Below, one piece after another: positions 34,451 through 45,594 of a stretch of 64,000 nucleotides of DNA (its first letter is position 1; each line of letters begins with the position of its first letter). The notes below the pieces were generated by a model. The model did no database searches, had not been told where the DNA came from, and saw only the letters and a list, made by a program, of their open reading frames with translations. A program made the translations under genes and the position numbers. The stretch comes from Hedera helix (lineage: Eukaryota > Streptophyta > Magnoliopsida > Apiales > Araliaceae), in assembly GCA_947179155.2 (NCBI GenBank), contig OX359270.1, positions 10,519,222 to 10,583,221 on the forward strand, in the 5' to 3' direction.

Positions 34451-35805
34451 CATTGTGGGAATTGCCAAAAAATTATTTTGTAGAAAGGAGATCAGTTGGA
34501 CCTAAATTTTTACCCGTGCTAGTACTGCTATTTTCTTGGTAGGATTCGATGGATAACATACATATTTGAAACTTGGTTTTTATAATACAGGTAATTATGA
34601 TCATATTGACTCCTAACTCTTATATTCATTTACCAGAAAACGAGACAAAGAAGTTTAGAAGTATTATCAACACAAGTGAATATAACATGTGCTTATTTTT
34701 TTTAGCATCTATCTCATGCATAATAATTTGTGTAATGATGTACCTTTTGTTTTTCTACCATCCCTTGATTTTATACTGTTTTTTATTTGTTTTATTTTCT
34801 ATTCTTTCTTCTTGTCATGACATATCCATCTATTGTTAACGTCTGGGTCCCCTGGGATCATAGCTTCTACAAATAGGTTGTACATTGTGCAAATTTGCAA
34901 AGGCTAATGACATCGTTTTATTTTTCTTGGTTGGTTCATGAGCGAGTATCTAATAGTTTCTTCTATCTACTGAATTCAAAAGGCGATCCTTCGAGAGGGA
35001 TTCGAACCCTCGATAATTCTTTGTTCATAACTATGCCGGTTTTCAGGGCAGAATTGAAGTCTAGTGTCGACCAAGTAGGTGTAACTGTTGAGTTCTACGA
35101 AATAACGACAAAATAAAATCCCTATTTGCATGCCATTATTCTTTGTTGATTTTATCTTGGAACCTATAGCTCCATTAGTCAATAATAACATAAATATTTA
35201 GTTTTACTTTTGTAGTTATATATAAGAAAGAAAATGCTCTTCAAGCAGGTTCGTTCGAGCAAATAGTAGTAAAGTACCTATTTATATGAATCTTAAAACT
35301 GCTATTAATATTTTAGCAGTTGCAGAAATAGTTTTATGCAATTATACACTCTGCATAGACTTGCTTGTTGACACAAATAACAAATGTATTATGTCATAGC
35401 TGATCAGTCCAAAGAGAACGCATAGTTCATATATATATATATATATATTATATATATGTGTGTGTGTGTGTGTGTGGATGGATGGGTGGGTGTGGGGTGT
35501 GTGTAACGTCTATATTGTTTGATTCATTTCAGGATGTTGCTTTGGCCATGGTTTCCATGAGACCGACCCCTCTTGGACCCATCATGGAGAAGGTGTCTCT
35601 GTCACCGGAAAAGTACGGAATTGGCCGCCGGTTTTATATCCAAACCCTAGACGATCACGCACTTTCACCGGATATCCAAGAAAAGCTCGTAAGGGAAAAC
35701 CCGCCCGAAGGAGTGTTCAAGATCAAAGGCAGTGATCATTGTCCTTTCTTCTCAAAATCACAATCATTGCACAAAATTTTACTTGAAATTGCTCAAATTC
35801 CATAG
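18381..35805 (+). CDS. MES11-like: Methylesterase (MES11-like alpha/beta hydrolase), five exons, 347 aa
   Basis: Exons: 18381-18632, 25781-26020, 26118-26261, 26640-26774 and 35533-35805. All introns are GT...AG and every exon is a whole number of codons (84, 80, 48, 45, 90 plus stop). The product is an esterase of the plant SABP2/MES family, which hydrolyses methyl esters of hormones such as methyl-IAA, methyl-jasmonate or methyl-salicylate. The N-terminus MGNRFIC offers Gly2 for myristoylation and is followed by a basic Ser/Arg-rich extension, as in the MES11-15 group often labelled chloroplastic. The hydrolase fold starts NIVLIHGEGFGAWCWYKT (oxyanion loop). GHSTGG holds the nucleophile Ser171; LDD (Asp297/298) and GSDH (His326) complete the triad. 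From memory, Arabidopsis MES11 has Asp at the Ser position, so the Ser here is notable. Length is somewhat below Arabidopsis MES11 (about 390). No stops or frameshifts. The substrate cannot be read from sequence. Confidence 0.94.
18650..19150 (+). repeat. Degenerate tandem repeats, unit about 130-165 bp, four copies
   Basis: Each unit carries CATATTTATATG, a run of GACTTTTTCCTTTTT, AAGTGATTGGATCTATA and a phrase like GAGCTCTTTTAAA. Units start near 18655, 18790, 18955 and 19085. They lie just inside intron 1. Confidence 0.75.
18816..18862 (+). repeat. Poly-T tract followed by a poly-G tract
   Basis: About 20 T are followed by GGT and then more than 20 G. The G run lies inside the degenerate repeats and is absent from the sister copies. 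Such a tract is prone to sequencing and assembly error. Confidence 0.9.
20319..22363 (+). mobile_element. Internally deleted Ty3 LTR retrotransposon, 2.0 kb, in intron 1
   Basis: Direct LTRs at 20319-about 20700 and 21987-22363, bounded by the perfect target duplication CTAGT (20314-20318 and 22364-22368). A purine tract AAAGGAGAGGAGAA ends at 21986, directly before the 3' LTR. A region resembling a Met-tRNA primer site (GTATCAAGAACC) lies near the end of the 5' LTR. The 3' LTR lacks about 9 bp near its start. Internal sequence keeps only a retropepsin-like remnant and short linkers, with reverse transcriptase and integrase missing. The LTRs are roughly nine-tenths identical by eye. Confidence 0.88.
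21106..21811 (+). pseudogene. Remnant of a Ty3 protease region
   Basis: Fragments in two frames read like the plant retropepsin neighbourhood: EEECAINIVPSRVIEKLKL (family pattern C-x-N-V-x-S-x-x-x-V-E-K-L-x-L), then after a stop PYTIPWLGN and VHILLGQDWI, where the family has HLLLGRPW. The following acidic and Lys-rich frame to 21811 would be the linker before reverse transcriptase. Only a relic of gag-pol is left. Confidence 0.7.
23416..23929 (+). repeat. Perfect 257 bp tandem duplication in intron 1
   Basis: 23416-23672 and 23673-23929 look identical base for base except possibly the last few bases. Starts with ACATTAAGATTG, ends with CATTGTTCAAAAT. Surrounding repeats are all diverged, so this is either very recent or an assembly artefact. 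Confidence 0.9.
23930..25290. repeat. GAGGC/GCCTC-rich repeat, probable non-autonomous DNA element
   Basis: The first 150 bp carry many copies of GAGGCTTACGCC and its complement. The same phrase GAGGCTTACGCCTTGCCTC returns at about 25253-25271 near the far end. The 1.1 kb between is AT-rich and non-coding. Small plant DNA elements with such internal self-complementary ends are common. Exact ends and target duplication were not found. Confidence 0.45.
30700..31578. mobile_element. Harbinger/Tourist-like MITE with a second MITE inside
   Basis: The ends are inverted copies over about 90 bp: GGCCAAGTTTGTTTGC on the left and, read on the other strand, AGTCGTGTTTGTTTAC on the right. TTA flanks both ends (30697-30699 and 31579-31581), the target duplication of PIF/Harbinger elements. 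The interior is non-coding and split by the element at 30819-31348. Confidence 0.75.
30819..31348. mobile_element. Small nested MITE with ATAGTTGTCATGGCG ends
   Basis: The left end ATAGTTGTCATGGCG is matched by the reverse complement of the right end (CGCTATGACAACTAT). The first and last 80 bp are rich in GGCG and CGCC phrases such as GACGCCTAGGC; the centre is AT-rich. A target duplication is not clear. Superfamily unknown. Confidence 0.7.
32411..33058. mobile_element. hAT-type MITE, 648 bp, with perfect 8 bp target duplication
   Basis: The left end is TAAGGCTGCAAAC and the right end is the complement of TAAGGCTGCAAATC. CTAGTCCT lies on both sides (32403-32410 and 33059-33066). Subterminal parts are crowded with GACTCGAATTCGA-like self-complementary repeats. 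No transposase. Confidence 0.92.
33930..34310 (+). pseudogene. Relic of a chromovirus integrase C-terminus and chromodomain
   Basis: Broken frames read RAFGANDLVYLKLYPY, then a stretch with LWPL and FHVSQLRKHLG, the classic linker after plant Ty3 integrase (family FHVSQLKKxxG). It ends with EMRQSGRIKI, resembling the EATWED part of the chromodomain. Several stops and frameshifts. No LTR is visible nearby, so this is an orphan fragment. Confidence 0.75.
34378..34449 (+). repeat. CT microsatellite joined to an AT microsatellite
   Basis: About 17 CT units followed by about 19 AT units. Confidence 0.95.
34993..35048 (-). pseudogene. trnS-UGA: Plastid-derived trnS-UGA fragment
   Basis: On the minus strand this reads, in order, the anticodon loop with TGA in CCTGAAAACCGG, a long variable arm (ATAGTTATGAACAAAGAATTAT) and the T-arm GGGTTCGAATCCC, matching the 3' two thirds of chloroplast tRNA-Ser(UGA). 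The acceptor 5' strand and D-arm are missing, so it cannot fold into a tRNA. It is probably a nuclear copy of plastid DNA; the neighbouring bases up to 35190 may belong to the same transfer but I do not recognise them. Confidence 0.72.
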
Positions 35806-37400
35806 CATATTGTTTTTGAACCAAAAGCTGGGGTTCTTTTCCTTCAAAATACACCTTGATGTTTAATTACAATGTTTAAGGCTGTTAGTTTCTTAAATCA
35901 TAGCTTATAAATTGCATGGCTACTGACTTTTGTGTGTTAAAGTAGATGTGAATATCAGGGTTGGTTGGGGTTTTGTAATTTATGAATTTTTTTCACTTAA
36001 AAACTTTATTTATTTATTTGATAAGTAGTACGTCTGGAATTCATTTGAAATAAGTTGTTACTAAATGAACAAGATTTTTAAGTGCGGTTGGAACTTCCAA
36101 ACGCACTGAATGTTGCAAATGTTATGAACCAAACATACATTATATCAACGATAAAAGGGCAAATATTAGATTGACACATACGGTAAGTTTTCAAGTGCAT
36201 TTGGAACTTCTAAACACACTGAAAACTATAAATAGTGTAATCAAACATGCACTATATCATCAATAAGAGGGGAAATATTAGATTGACACATACGGTAAGC
36301 CCAAGCTAGGCCTGTAAACAGATATATAAAATTTGGATATAGAGGTATTTGTATACGTATTCAGAAAATTAATACTATATCTGAATTCTTATCCGGTATT
36401 TGGCGGATTATAAAATTACTATTCATATTCGGTATTCAAAAAAATATTTGAATACGGATAATATCTGTTTATTTTATTCAAACGAACAGATTATTCAAAA
36501 AATCAGATATTCAAATACGTTTATCAATTAACTAATAAACAATTTATTCAAATTATTTATAATTTTAATTTTTTTTTTTGAATAATTACTTATCACTGTC
36601 TAAAATTTATCAAGAACGTCATCATCCATAATTGATCATAAAAATAATCAAAATTAAAACATCTTACAGAAAATATCAAATTAATTGTATTTTTAATGAA
36701 AAATAATACTAATTTATCATCCACTCACATTTTCGCATGTAAGTTTTGAAAATAAAATATTTTTAATAAACTAATAACTATAATATTGTTCTTGGAGTAT
36801 ATAATTTTTTCGTTAAATGCCACATTTCAGATATTCTACACTTTACAATAGTAAAAATACATTAATTAAAATTAAATAAATTTATTTAATTTTTTAATAT
36901 TATATTTAAAAGTGTTATTTTTAATTTTTTTAAAGTGAAATGATATTTAAAAAATAATTTTCGTATGATAGTAAAAATTAACTATTATATATGTAAGGAA
37001 TGTTATTTGAAAAAAATTATATTTACTTAATATATGATAATTGATAATTAAATTATTAATATATATATAAATTGCAGCAACAATACAAGGGGCAATTTGT
37101 TTGTAAAAATCACATGCCGCTACTCCTTTTGATAGACCGATTTTTGGCCTTGCCGCTACTCCCTCTTGCGGCATGCCAATTTACGCGTTAATTGGCCATG
37201 CCGTTATTCTCTCTTGCAGCAGGGCCAATTTTGGTTGCTACTAATAACCGGCTACTATGGATATTTTTCATATATATATATATAGACACACAAATTCGAA
37301 TATCGGATATTCGCCGGATATATTTACGGTCGAATGTTAAACGAAAATAAAATTTCATAAGGGTCAATATTGATGAATTTGCTATTTACAAATACAATAT
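35806..37400. repeat. Downstream repeats after the methylesterase
   Basis: About 250 bp of 3' flank are followed by a ~115 bp tandem duplication (36072-36186 and 36188-36300; both end with TTGACACATACGGTAAG). From 36308 an element starting GGCCTGTAAACAG shows many GGATAT/ATATCC and GTATTCGGTATTC phrases and returns with CGAATATCGGATATTCGCC at about 37296-37314; this resembles hAT-type MITEs but no clear target duplication is seen. Inside, 37105-37230 carries three loose copies of GCCGCTACTCCCTCTTGC. No gene. Confidence 0.6.
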
Positions 37401-37404
37401 ATTT

Positions 37405-39120
37405 ATGCTTACCAGTTGTCAATTTTAACACCATTGCGTGTTATTGTACGCTTATCGTCACACCTTCGATAAACAGGGAAGCCACTCTCATCAATTATTG
37501 TCGTAGAAACAAATTTCTTGGGAAAATGTTTTGAGCATTTCTTATTTTGCATGCATAAGGTGTTTGGCTTTTACGGACCACATGGACCATGTACCATGAA
37601 CTGTATAACAACCACATAACCATTAGGGCCTGTTTCTTTATCTGGGATTTCAGCACATTATTTTGTCAATTATAGCACTTGTATGACACTTATTAGGATC
37701 AACTAACCAAATAATCATATGTACATGTGGTAATTCACATTTTTGAAACTCAAAAGTATAGGCGACTGTACGAAAAAGATATATATTAGCACACAATATG
37801 TATGTGTGTGTGTGTGTGTAACATCCTTGGATATTTTAAAATTTGAGAACATGTGATATATATTACATGTTATGACTCTCCCAAATATGTGATTCTTTCG
37901 AAGGTCATCAAATAATAAATCAACTTTAATCTTGAAAACATGCGAAACGGTGTTTAGACAAACAGAGGGATCCAGTTTTGGCGTTCTCTCTAACAAATAG
38001 GAAATTTCTGGCCACTTTGGATTGCCAGTGAATGTGATGAATAAATCTGGATTTCCAAATCTCCTACACACAACCATGCAATCCTAATAGTTTTGTTGCG
38101 TGTAACAGGGACTTTCGATAAATGTGGCTGGTAAGATAATACGTTTGCGAACATTTATGACATCTGTGTCTCCTTTGCTAACACTATCAACAATATTGTT
38201 ATACACAACACGTAAGGCTGTTTGGTTTCTCAAAACCCAAAAAAGTCTTTCATGTTCGATGCAAGCTCAAGCATTAACTACGAATTGCAAAAATAACCTC
38301 CCGCCTTTAATAAGTGAATGGTCTTCCCCATCACAATGTTGAATTCTGTATGCATAATACTCTCACATAGAGACTGTGTGTTTCTTGACAGGATTGCGTA
38401 TGAAGAGACCTCTATGTAATAACAACAGATACTGCAAGGCAATGAAACTTAGATGTACATTTGATATTCTGTGTAAGCCAGAATCTTTATAATCAACAAT
38501 AATGCCTTGAGAGGTTCAAATACTATCATTAGGAATCAAGCCACCAAACTCGTGATCATTGATCGAAATATTGCTCTTTACCATCAGTTTGTCGATTGGC
38601 AATTAATCGAAGGTTCACATTAATGTAATTTGTTTCCGCAAAACGATCTCTCACTTGTCTAAAAAATTTAACTTACTCATTATCTAGATCAAGCATGTTT
38701 GTCAATGAACTTACAATTATCGAATCTAATGAACCTTCAGTTGTGGAAAAGTTCAATCGTCTTTGCAAATCCTCATGAGAATCAAACATGTAAAGTTGTA
38801 CATACATAGATTTTTTCCCCTTCAATAGGCAATTGGGAACCCATCCGATGGAAGGTTTGTCCTTGTAATTAGAATACGTAAGGACCTCCACCATTGTTCA
38901 AGCTTTTATCAATTGTTCCAACCATTGACATAAAAGCAAACATATTATTATACAACAGTGTGTTTGTGCGGAATACATTAGCTAATTGACCCTCTCCGTC
39001 TAGCAACTGCAATAAATCAGATGGTATCTCGCGCAAGGATGGTAGCTAAACTTTTTCGTCTGAGCAACACAAAGAAAAACCCAACGACCTGTTTTGTTGT
39101 TGGGTGAAAGTGTGTTCATC
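37405..39120 (-). pseudogene. Decayed Helitron Rep-helicase fragment
   Basis: Read on the minus strand, several frames together spell the Helitron N-terminal region in order. First comes a phrase like CCSDEKV-LPSLREIPSDLLQLLDGEGQ, then LLYNNMFAFMSMVGTID and NNGGGPYVF (39100-38880), then WVPNCLLKGKKSMYVQLYMFDSHEDLQRRL (38840-38740). Next is CRRFGNPDLFITFTGNPKWPEISYLL (38065-37985), the hallmark before the HUH rolling-circle centre. Last are QFMVHGPCGP, CSKHFPKKFVS and DESGFPVYRR (37610-37450). Many stops and shifts, plus a TG microsatellite at about 37800-37820. The SF1 helicase part is absent here. Non-functional. Confidence 0.9.
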
Positions 39121-39739
39121 CTCCCACATAACCGCATGACAGTGGTGACCAACTCGTTCTGGGTACCCTATATTTAGTACCTTTCTACTTATAGCTGCAA
39201 TAAACAAAAAGTTATTTAGTTAGTTGTTATTAAGTATTCAAACTATTTGGGAGGTGTATGCCCTTACCAAAATTTGATTTTTGTAAACTAATCTTATTAT
39301 GCATCCTTTTGCTCTCTTTGACAACACCTGTAACCTAAACACCATTATCACGCAATTTGTTGTTGCACAATATGAGATTTGCTATGAATAAAAGATAGAA
39401 ATTAAACTTTTAAACCAAAATATAGAGAGTAAGAATAAATGCATAGCTAGACAAATAATAGTTTACAATCACCATCAAGGCGTTACAATTCTGTATCTGG
39501 TTGGATTACGAGAAGAGTTTTAGAAGCCTTACCAATTTGTATTTTTGATGTCGGGATAGTGGCATAAGTGTCGAGTGAGAAACTACCTGTTGGAAATTGG
39601 AGTAACCAACATAAGGTTAATCTTAGTCTAAATTTAATTGAAACACATACCGCTACCTCCAATTGTTTCAAACATACTACTACCTCCAATTGTTCAAATT
39701 CTGCATATGCATAGTTGCAATCACTAAAAGAAAAAAAGG

Positions 39740-40140
39740 CTAATTCCGACGGAACTTTCCGTTGGAATTAGGCCTATTCCATCGGCCATAAATTATTTTC
39801 GACGGAATCTTTTGTCGGAAATTCCGTCGATTATAACCTGGTCGGAATTAAGTCCATCAGAAAGTTGATCAGAAATAAATAAACTTGACGAAATTTATTC
39901 TTGACGAACTTTCGGTCAGAGGTAAGGTAAGTCTGACGGAACTTATTTCCGACGAAAAAATACGTCGGAAATAGCACTACCACGTGGCACGTTCTGGTTA
40001 GAGGGCCAGCTGTTATTTCCGATGACTATTCCATCGAAAATCCTACAATTTCGTTGAAATTAAATGCGATGTGTTAGTCACTGAAATTTTTTAACTTTAT
40101 CATTTTTGACGAAATTTTTGTCAGAAATAAGGCATTTTTT
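39740..40140. repeat. Left subterminal repeat array of the CACTA element
   Basis: At least ten copies of variants of TTCCGACGGAAT or its complement within 400 bp, for example at 39748, 39808, 39950 and 39963. The right array lies at 62715-62975. Confidence 0.85.
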
Positions 40141-41675
40141 TTTTCAATAACCAAGTTTTTGACACCACATTTTGTACATGTACCTGTTTTCAATCCCAAC
40201 AACATATATATATAAACTAACTTTCAATCCCACAAACTATTTTCACTCCCAACAATAACATATACGATTATAATGTAATGACCGAGAATTTTTAGATAAT
40301 ATTTTATTAATTAAAATAAAATAATGTGAATAATTATTTTTTATTTTTTATTTATTGATGGGTTAAATGTATACATAATTATATGTGTGTATTAAATTTA
40401 AAGATGAAAATGAAAGCTAACATATATTTTTTTAATAATAAAAATGCGAGATTAAAGAAGAAGTAAATTATGATTTATTAATAAAATAAATTCATGTGAT
40501 TTAAATTATGTCACTAACTACATGGATATGTATTTATTTAATTGTGAATTAAACAAAAGGATGACAATGAAAGCTATTGAATATAATTAACTTATTTAAT
40601 TATATTTGTGTAATGTTATATTATTTAACTAGTTTGAATGTTAGCCTTGACGGGCTAAATCATTTTTATGTAATTAAGTGAGTAAGTTAATTATAAGGTG
40701 TTAAGAAATAATATTATATTATTATTTTAGAAACAACTCAAGTTATTAATAATTATTAAGGTGGGTTATACTATAGTGCTATGTAAATAATTTGAGCTAG
40801 TTGATGTATTGATTTAATTTATAAAATATTAGAATAATGATTCGGTAATTATTTCGATAACCCAAAATATTAATCTGGGAAAAATAGAGTTTCATGGCAT
40901 TTTAATAATTTAGGCCCAAGTGTTATAAGGAATTATGTTAAGCCCACTTTTCTATTAAACCCAAGCCATTTCATTTGCAATTCGGGTAGGTTTTTTTTTA
41001 GATGGCCCAAGTTATTAGATCCACCAAGCCCAAAACTAAGAGAATTTTTATGGACAATTTAGGAACATTTACATTTATCAGTACCTTTTAATAAAATATT
41101 TTAAAAAAAGTGCATAAATAAATTACTTATAAAATTAGTGCATATGCAATTTTTAATTTACAAAATAGTGCATTCTTATCCTTTTTATTTAGTTAACTAA
41201 TTTAATGAGTTACTGATATGACCTATGTTTATAGGTGGTTGCATATTTTGAATTGGTAACTGCTGTGCGTGGGGATAACTTTTTGATTGAAACTTATTTA
41301 GTTGGAAACCCTTATTTTGGTATTTGGGAACTTGGAAAGCAATTTTTTGCTTCTTATCTTTTTGATTTTTGCAGGAGTCATTTCGTTCTTTTTCGGCGTA
41401 GTCATCTTCCTCTTTCAGGCTCTCACCCTCCTTCATCATCATCTCAGCCTTCCTTTTTAACGTTGTTGCTTCTCTTCCCCAGTACCTCTGCCAAGCGACA
41501 AGTTGATCTCTTCCTCTCCATGTTTAACCGCTGTGACTGGACAGAGTTAAAAAATAATACTTATTCATTCAGTAAGTCTAAAGCAATCTTCATATAAATT
41601 TGTTGCTATTTGTTTGCCTCAGTTGAGTTAGAAATTTCAATTTTGTTGTTCAATTTATAGTATATCAATTTACAG

Positions 41676-41706
<31 letters not shown>

Positions 41707-41728
41707 CAGTTAGCTTTATGTATATTGA

Positions 41729-41941
41729 AGTATATTTTCAGTGATTTTTTAGTTTCTAAATCTCAGTATTTACTTTTATATTTTCGTCTCTCATTTAATT
41801 TGGCATGAACAGAACTCCATCTGACAAGGTAATTATAGTTTCTGTAAAAAAGGATGACCTCCATTTCAATGTACTATTACAATTATAAATTATAGTATTG
41901 TGCATATTACATGTTCGATAAAATGACAATAAGAAGAGAAA
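41729..41941 (+). repeat. 213 bp direct repeat, copy 1
   Basis: Nearly identical (about four differences) to 44350-44562. It starts AGTATATTTTCAGTG and ends AAGAAGAGAAA. This copy lies upstream of the ULP1-like gene, the other interrupts it. Confidence 0.92.
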
Positions 41942-44349
41942 CATGTAAACCTCCATTACATACATTCGTTTGATTTGATTACTAGTGTTAACAAAAATGA
42001 ATTTAGATGAAAAGTAACGAATCTGTCATCACAAAATGATGTCTACGCCATTGTGCCAGTTTGGCTTATTAGTGTTGTTGCTGTTGCTGCTGAACACTTG
42101 TTGTTGCCACTAGTGCTTGATTAGTTGTGATTTATGTGTTGCTGTTGATGTAGTTCTGTCAATAACTACTAACTATCCTTTTCTCTTTGAATCCCATAAT
42201 TTTTTTTAAATGAGAATAAATTGTGTTTTTGCTAATTTATGATCCTCACAAAGGAAAAGAAAAGCATTTGCTTGCTTTATTGCCTGAACATTGTTGTATT
42301 TAAAACATTGTTAGGTTAAAACAATTTATTAGGCCTTAAGTTCTCTTAATGGTTAACATACCTTTATTTTTATTTTTATTTTTATTAAGAGTGATAGTTT
42401 TTATATGTGTTCACTTTTGTTGAATCTTTTCTCCTGATAAATTCCTTGTTGGTGTAAGCATAAAGTAAATCAAATGAAACAATTTATTAGTTGGATATGA
42501 GATTAAACGTTTTAAACTTGTTTTAATGTTCTTGTGGTTTTGTATAGGATGGTTAATACGAGAAAGAATGTTGGGGGGATTGTTGTTAAGAAAACTGATG
42601 GGAAGAGGAAAAGAAGTAGGGAGGATGCTTCTAGTAGTGATAGGAAGAAAATTGTGGCAGATGGTGTGGTCAAGTCCCCTAAGCAGGGGAAGAAGGGAGT
42701 TTTTAAATCCCCTTTGAAGGGTAAAAAATCGGGGAAACGTGTTTTAAAGGAGCGCAAAGAATTGTTGGACTCGGATTTTTATTTTGAAGATCGGGCAAAC
42801 AAAGATGGTAATGAAGCTGAAGTTTCGAATTTTTTTTCTAGCGTGAATATTATCCCCTGGCAAAAGCTTATCAAGGTGTGCTATTTAAATTATTTTTAAA
42901 AATATGGAATACTTAGTTGTTTTTGGCTACTTGTGAATCTGTTTCGGAAAATGGTGCTGTTATATTTGGTTACTGATGAATGAAAATTTGTTAAAATGGT
43001 TATATATCCTCCAATTTCATTTTTGGTTACTGTTATATTATGATTTGGTTACTATATTTTTTGTGTACACTATTTAGGGTGTTTAAATTATTTTTGGAAA
43101 CCTGATGATTGTGTTTTAGTTACTAGTTCTTATATACTTGGATACTGCTGAAAGCTTTTTTTTTTTTGCGGTAATGTATTGTATATGTAGTTTTGGGATT
43201 TATATTACAATGAGCGCCAACGTAATTTCATTGCAAAAATCATTTATTGGTGTGATATGAAAGTGCCTAGAGTAATCACGAAGAAATTGACTGTAAATCA
43301 ATTGGAACAACTTGAGTTGACTTGTTTTGGGGAATTTATAAATGTTCGTGAGATGCAAATATTTTCACAGTTAATCCATCAGGCTTTGGTTAGAAAAGTT
43401 TATCAAAAGGATAAAGGGGAGATGTGATTTTTGTTTGGTGAAAAAAAGGTAAGATTTGGGTTGCCCGAATTTTGTTCAATTTCTGGTTTGCGTTGGCAAG
43501 GAGATGAGGACATTTCTGCATTCAAGGGAAGAGAAAATCAGTTAGTGGCAAAGTTTTTTGGAGACGAGGTTGTTACCAGTTCTGGTATCGGGAAGAAATA
43601 TCGTGGGCTGTATTTAATAATGATGAGGAGGCTGTCAGGATGTCTGTAATATTCCTGGTATTCAATTTCATACTAGCTACTATTTTAGAAAATCATGTGG
43701 ATGGGGTATTGCTTAACTTTTTATCTTATGGCGACTTTGATAGTTATCCTTGGGGAAAATTTTCCTTCGAACAGACGAAAATGTCGTTATCTGTTACTGT
43801 GAAGGGACAGTTAAAGAAGGACAGGAATGGGGTGTGTTATATACAATGTTACAAGGACAATTATTGTAAATATTATAAGTTAAATGAATTGCCCTATGTT
43901 TTTCAAGTTTTCTTGTTTGAAACAATTCTTACTCTTAAAGACCAGTGTTTATATATTGATGATCATCAATCAGAAATTAGATTATTTAGATGGAAGGAAT
44001 TAGGGAAGGCTCCTACATTTGACAAGTTGAATGATCTAGTTTTTGGTTCTGGACATGTATGTTGGTTACCATTTTTATTATGTTTGGTTACCTTTATGTA
44101 TACAGTTGGTTACTAATATCAAGTTTTTATTTTTCGTGTACTTTTTTATTTCTTTTAATTATTCAATATTTTAAAGGTGCTATATTTACTGTTCACACTT
44201 TGTTTCAGCTAAAGATTCAAATGCTCATTCCTACGGCTGATGAGAATGATCGGTTGGATTTGGGTGGTTTTCAGTTTTCACATGGACACGATGGTGGGTC
44301 CAATGTTGATTATATAAAAGAGGATAAAAACACAAAGGGTCCAATGTTG

Positions 44350-45053
44350 AGTATATTTTCAGTGATTTTTTAGTTTCTAAATCTCAGTCTTTACTTTTAT
44401 ATTTCCGTCTCTCATTTAATTTGGCATGAACAGAACTCCATCTGACAAGGTAATTATAGTTTCTGTAAAAAAGGATAACCTCCATTTCAATGTACTATTA
44501 CAATTATAAATTATAGTATTGTGCATATTACATGTTCGATAAAATGACAATAAGAAGAGAAAATGCGGTTTGGGTTTGGTTTCTGGGCAAAACCGCATGC
44601 AAGAAACCGCACCGCACTATGCATTATCAAAATGGAGCATATCAAGAAGTATTATCATAATATACAAACATTTGGAATTATGCTAAATTGTAATTATCTC
44701 TATTTAGAATTTTCATATGTAAGGAGATAACATAATTCATATTTTTTAGTTTTATTTTTCTTTTGTTTAGACAAAACATTATAAGTAAAGTTGTATGTGA
44801 TTGTGTGTTATCAAATTGATATTTTATTGTGTGATGCTAAATTGTTAATTTAAATTGTATAAAATTTAATTTTTTAATTGGTTTTGGAACCGAAACTGCA
44901 CCAAATGAAACCACACCGCATGGTTCAAAATTGCACCGCACCAATCACAAGCGGTTTCATGTGTGATTTTGAATTTGTCAAACCGCATCTAAGTGGTTTC
45001 ATGTGCGGTTTGACCTTAAAACCACACCAAATCGCACCATGCTCACCCCTAAT
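44350..45053. mobile_element. Inserted block: 213 bp repeat copy 2 plus an AACCGCAC-rich MITE-like sequence
   Basis: 44350-44562 repeats 41729-41941. 44563-45053 begins with GCGGTTTGGGTTTGG and ends ACCGCAC-type phrases then GCTCACCCCTAA. Its two halves are self-complementary in the GCGGTTT/AAACCGC words. The end TTAGGGGTGAGC (on the minus strand) is typical of plant hAT-type MITEs, but the left end is not found. It separates two parts of the DUF1985/ULP1 gene. Confidence 0.55.
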
Positions 45054-45594
45054 TCATTGTGCTGAAGTGGAGAGAATTGCGTCCAAACCTTGTGCCAGAC
45101 AGCTTCGTGCTTCTTCGAAGAGTGCGACTTTGAGGAGTCCATATACAATGGGGTTTGGTTTTGCTGCTTCATCTGGTTCTGATGTGGTTCCTTTAAAAAT
45201 ACGCACTGGTGTTTCTGTATTTCCTAATGTTTGCATGGGTATGACATCCCAATTTGAAGATGCATTGTTTGATTAATGGTACAAGATTGGGTTAAATAAT
45301 AGAAAAAGGTATGTTATTTCACGTTACACAATAATATTATTATTTTTTTTTAAATAATTTGTTTTATTTTACTTATATTCTTTTATATTAAAAGACTGAA
45401 AAATTCTCTGGACATCATGATAAGATTGACCCTGCATTCGGTTTTGGGTCTATTTTAATATCTTCTAAAATGTGGTTCTACAATTTAAAGACTCCTTGAT
45501 AGTGGCTTGATCATGATGTAAGTATCTTGATTTGTGAAAATCTGTTGTGTTACCCTTCAATTCATTTCGTTGTTTTTATAAAGTGATCTTCTTA

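Larger units (their letters stand above)
26775..35532 (+). other. Intron 4 of the methylesterase gene (8.8 kb)
   Basis: Donor GTACTC, acceptor TTCATTTCAG. It contains a CT run and an AT microsatellite (about 27925-27945 and 28322-28349), the nested MITE pair at 30700-31578, the hAT MITE at 32411-33058, a chromovirus integrase relic (33930-34310), a CT/AT microsatellite (34378-34449), a plastid tRNA fragment (about 34993-35048) and an AT/TG microsatellite just before the acceptor (about 35430-35480). The stretches 27000-30000, 30000-30690 and 31590-32400 show no recognised gene or element. Around 30000-30180 there are loose GCCTAG/GGCG phrases like those of the MITE at 30819. Confidence 0.85.

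Noticed and set aside
41197..41597. Overlapping 81 and 120 codon ORFs near the MULE left end
   Set aside because: Low-complexity Ser/Phe or Lys/Glu translations of the same bases; more likely leader sequence.
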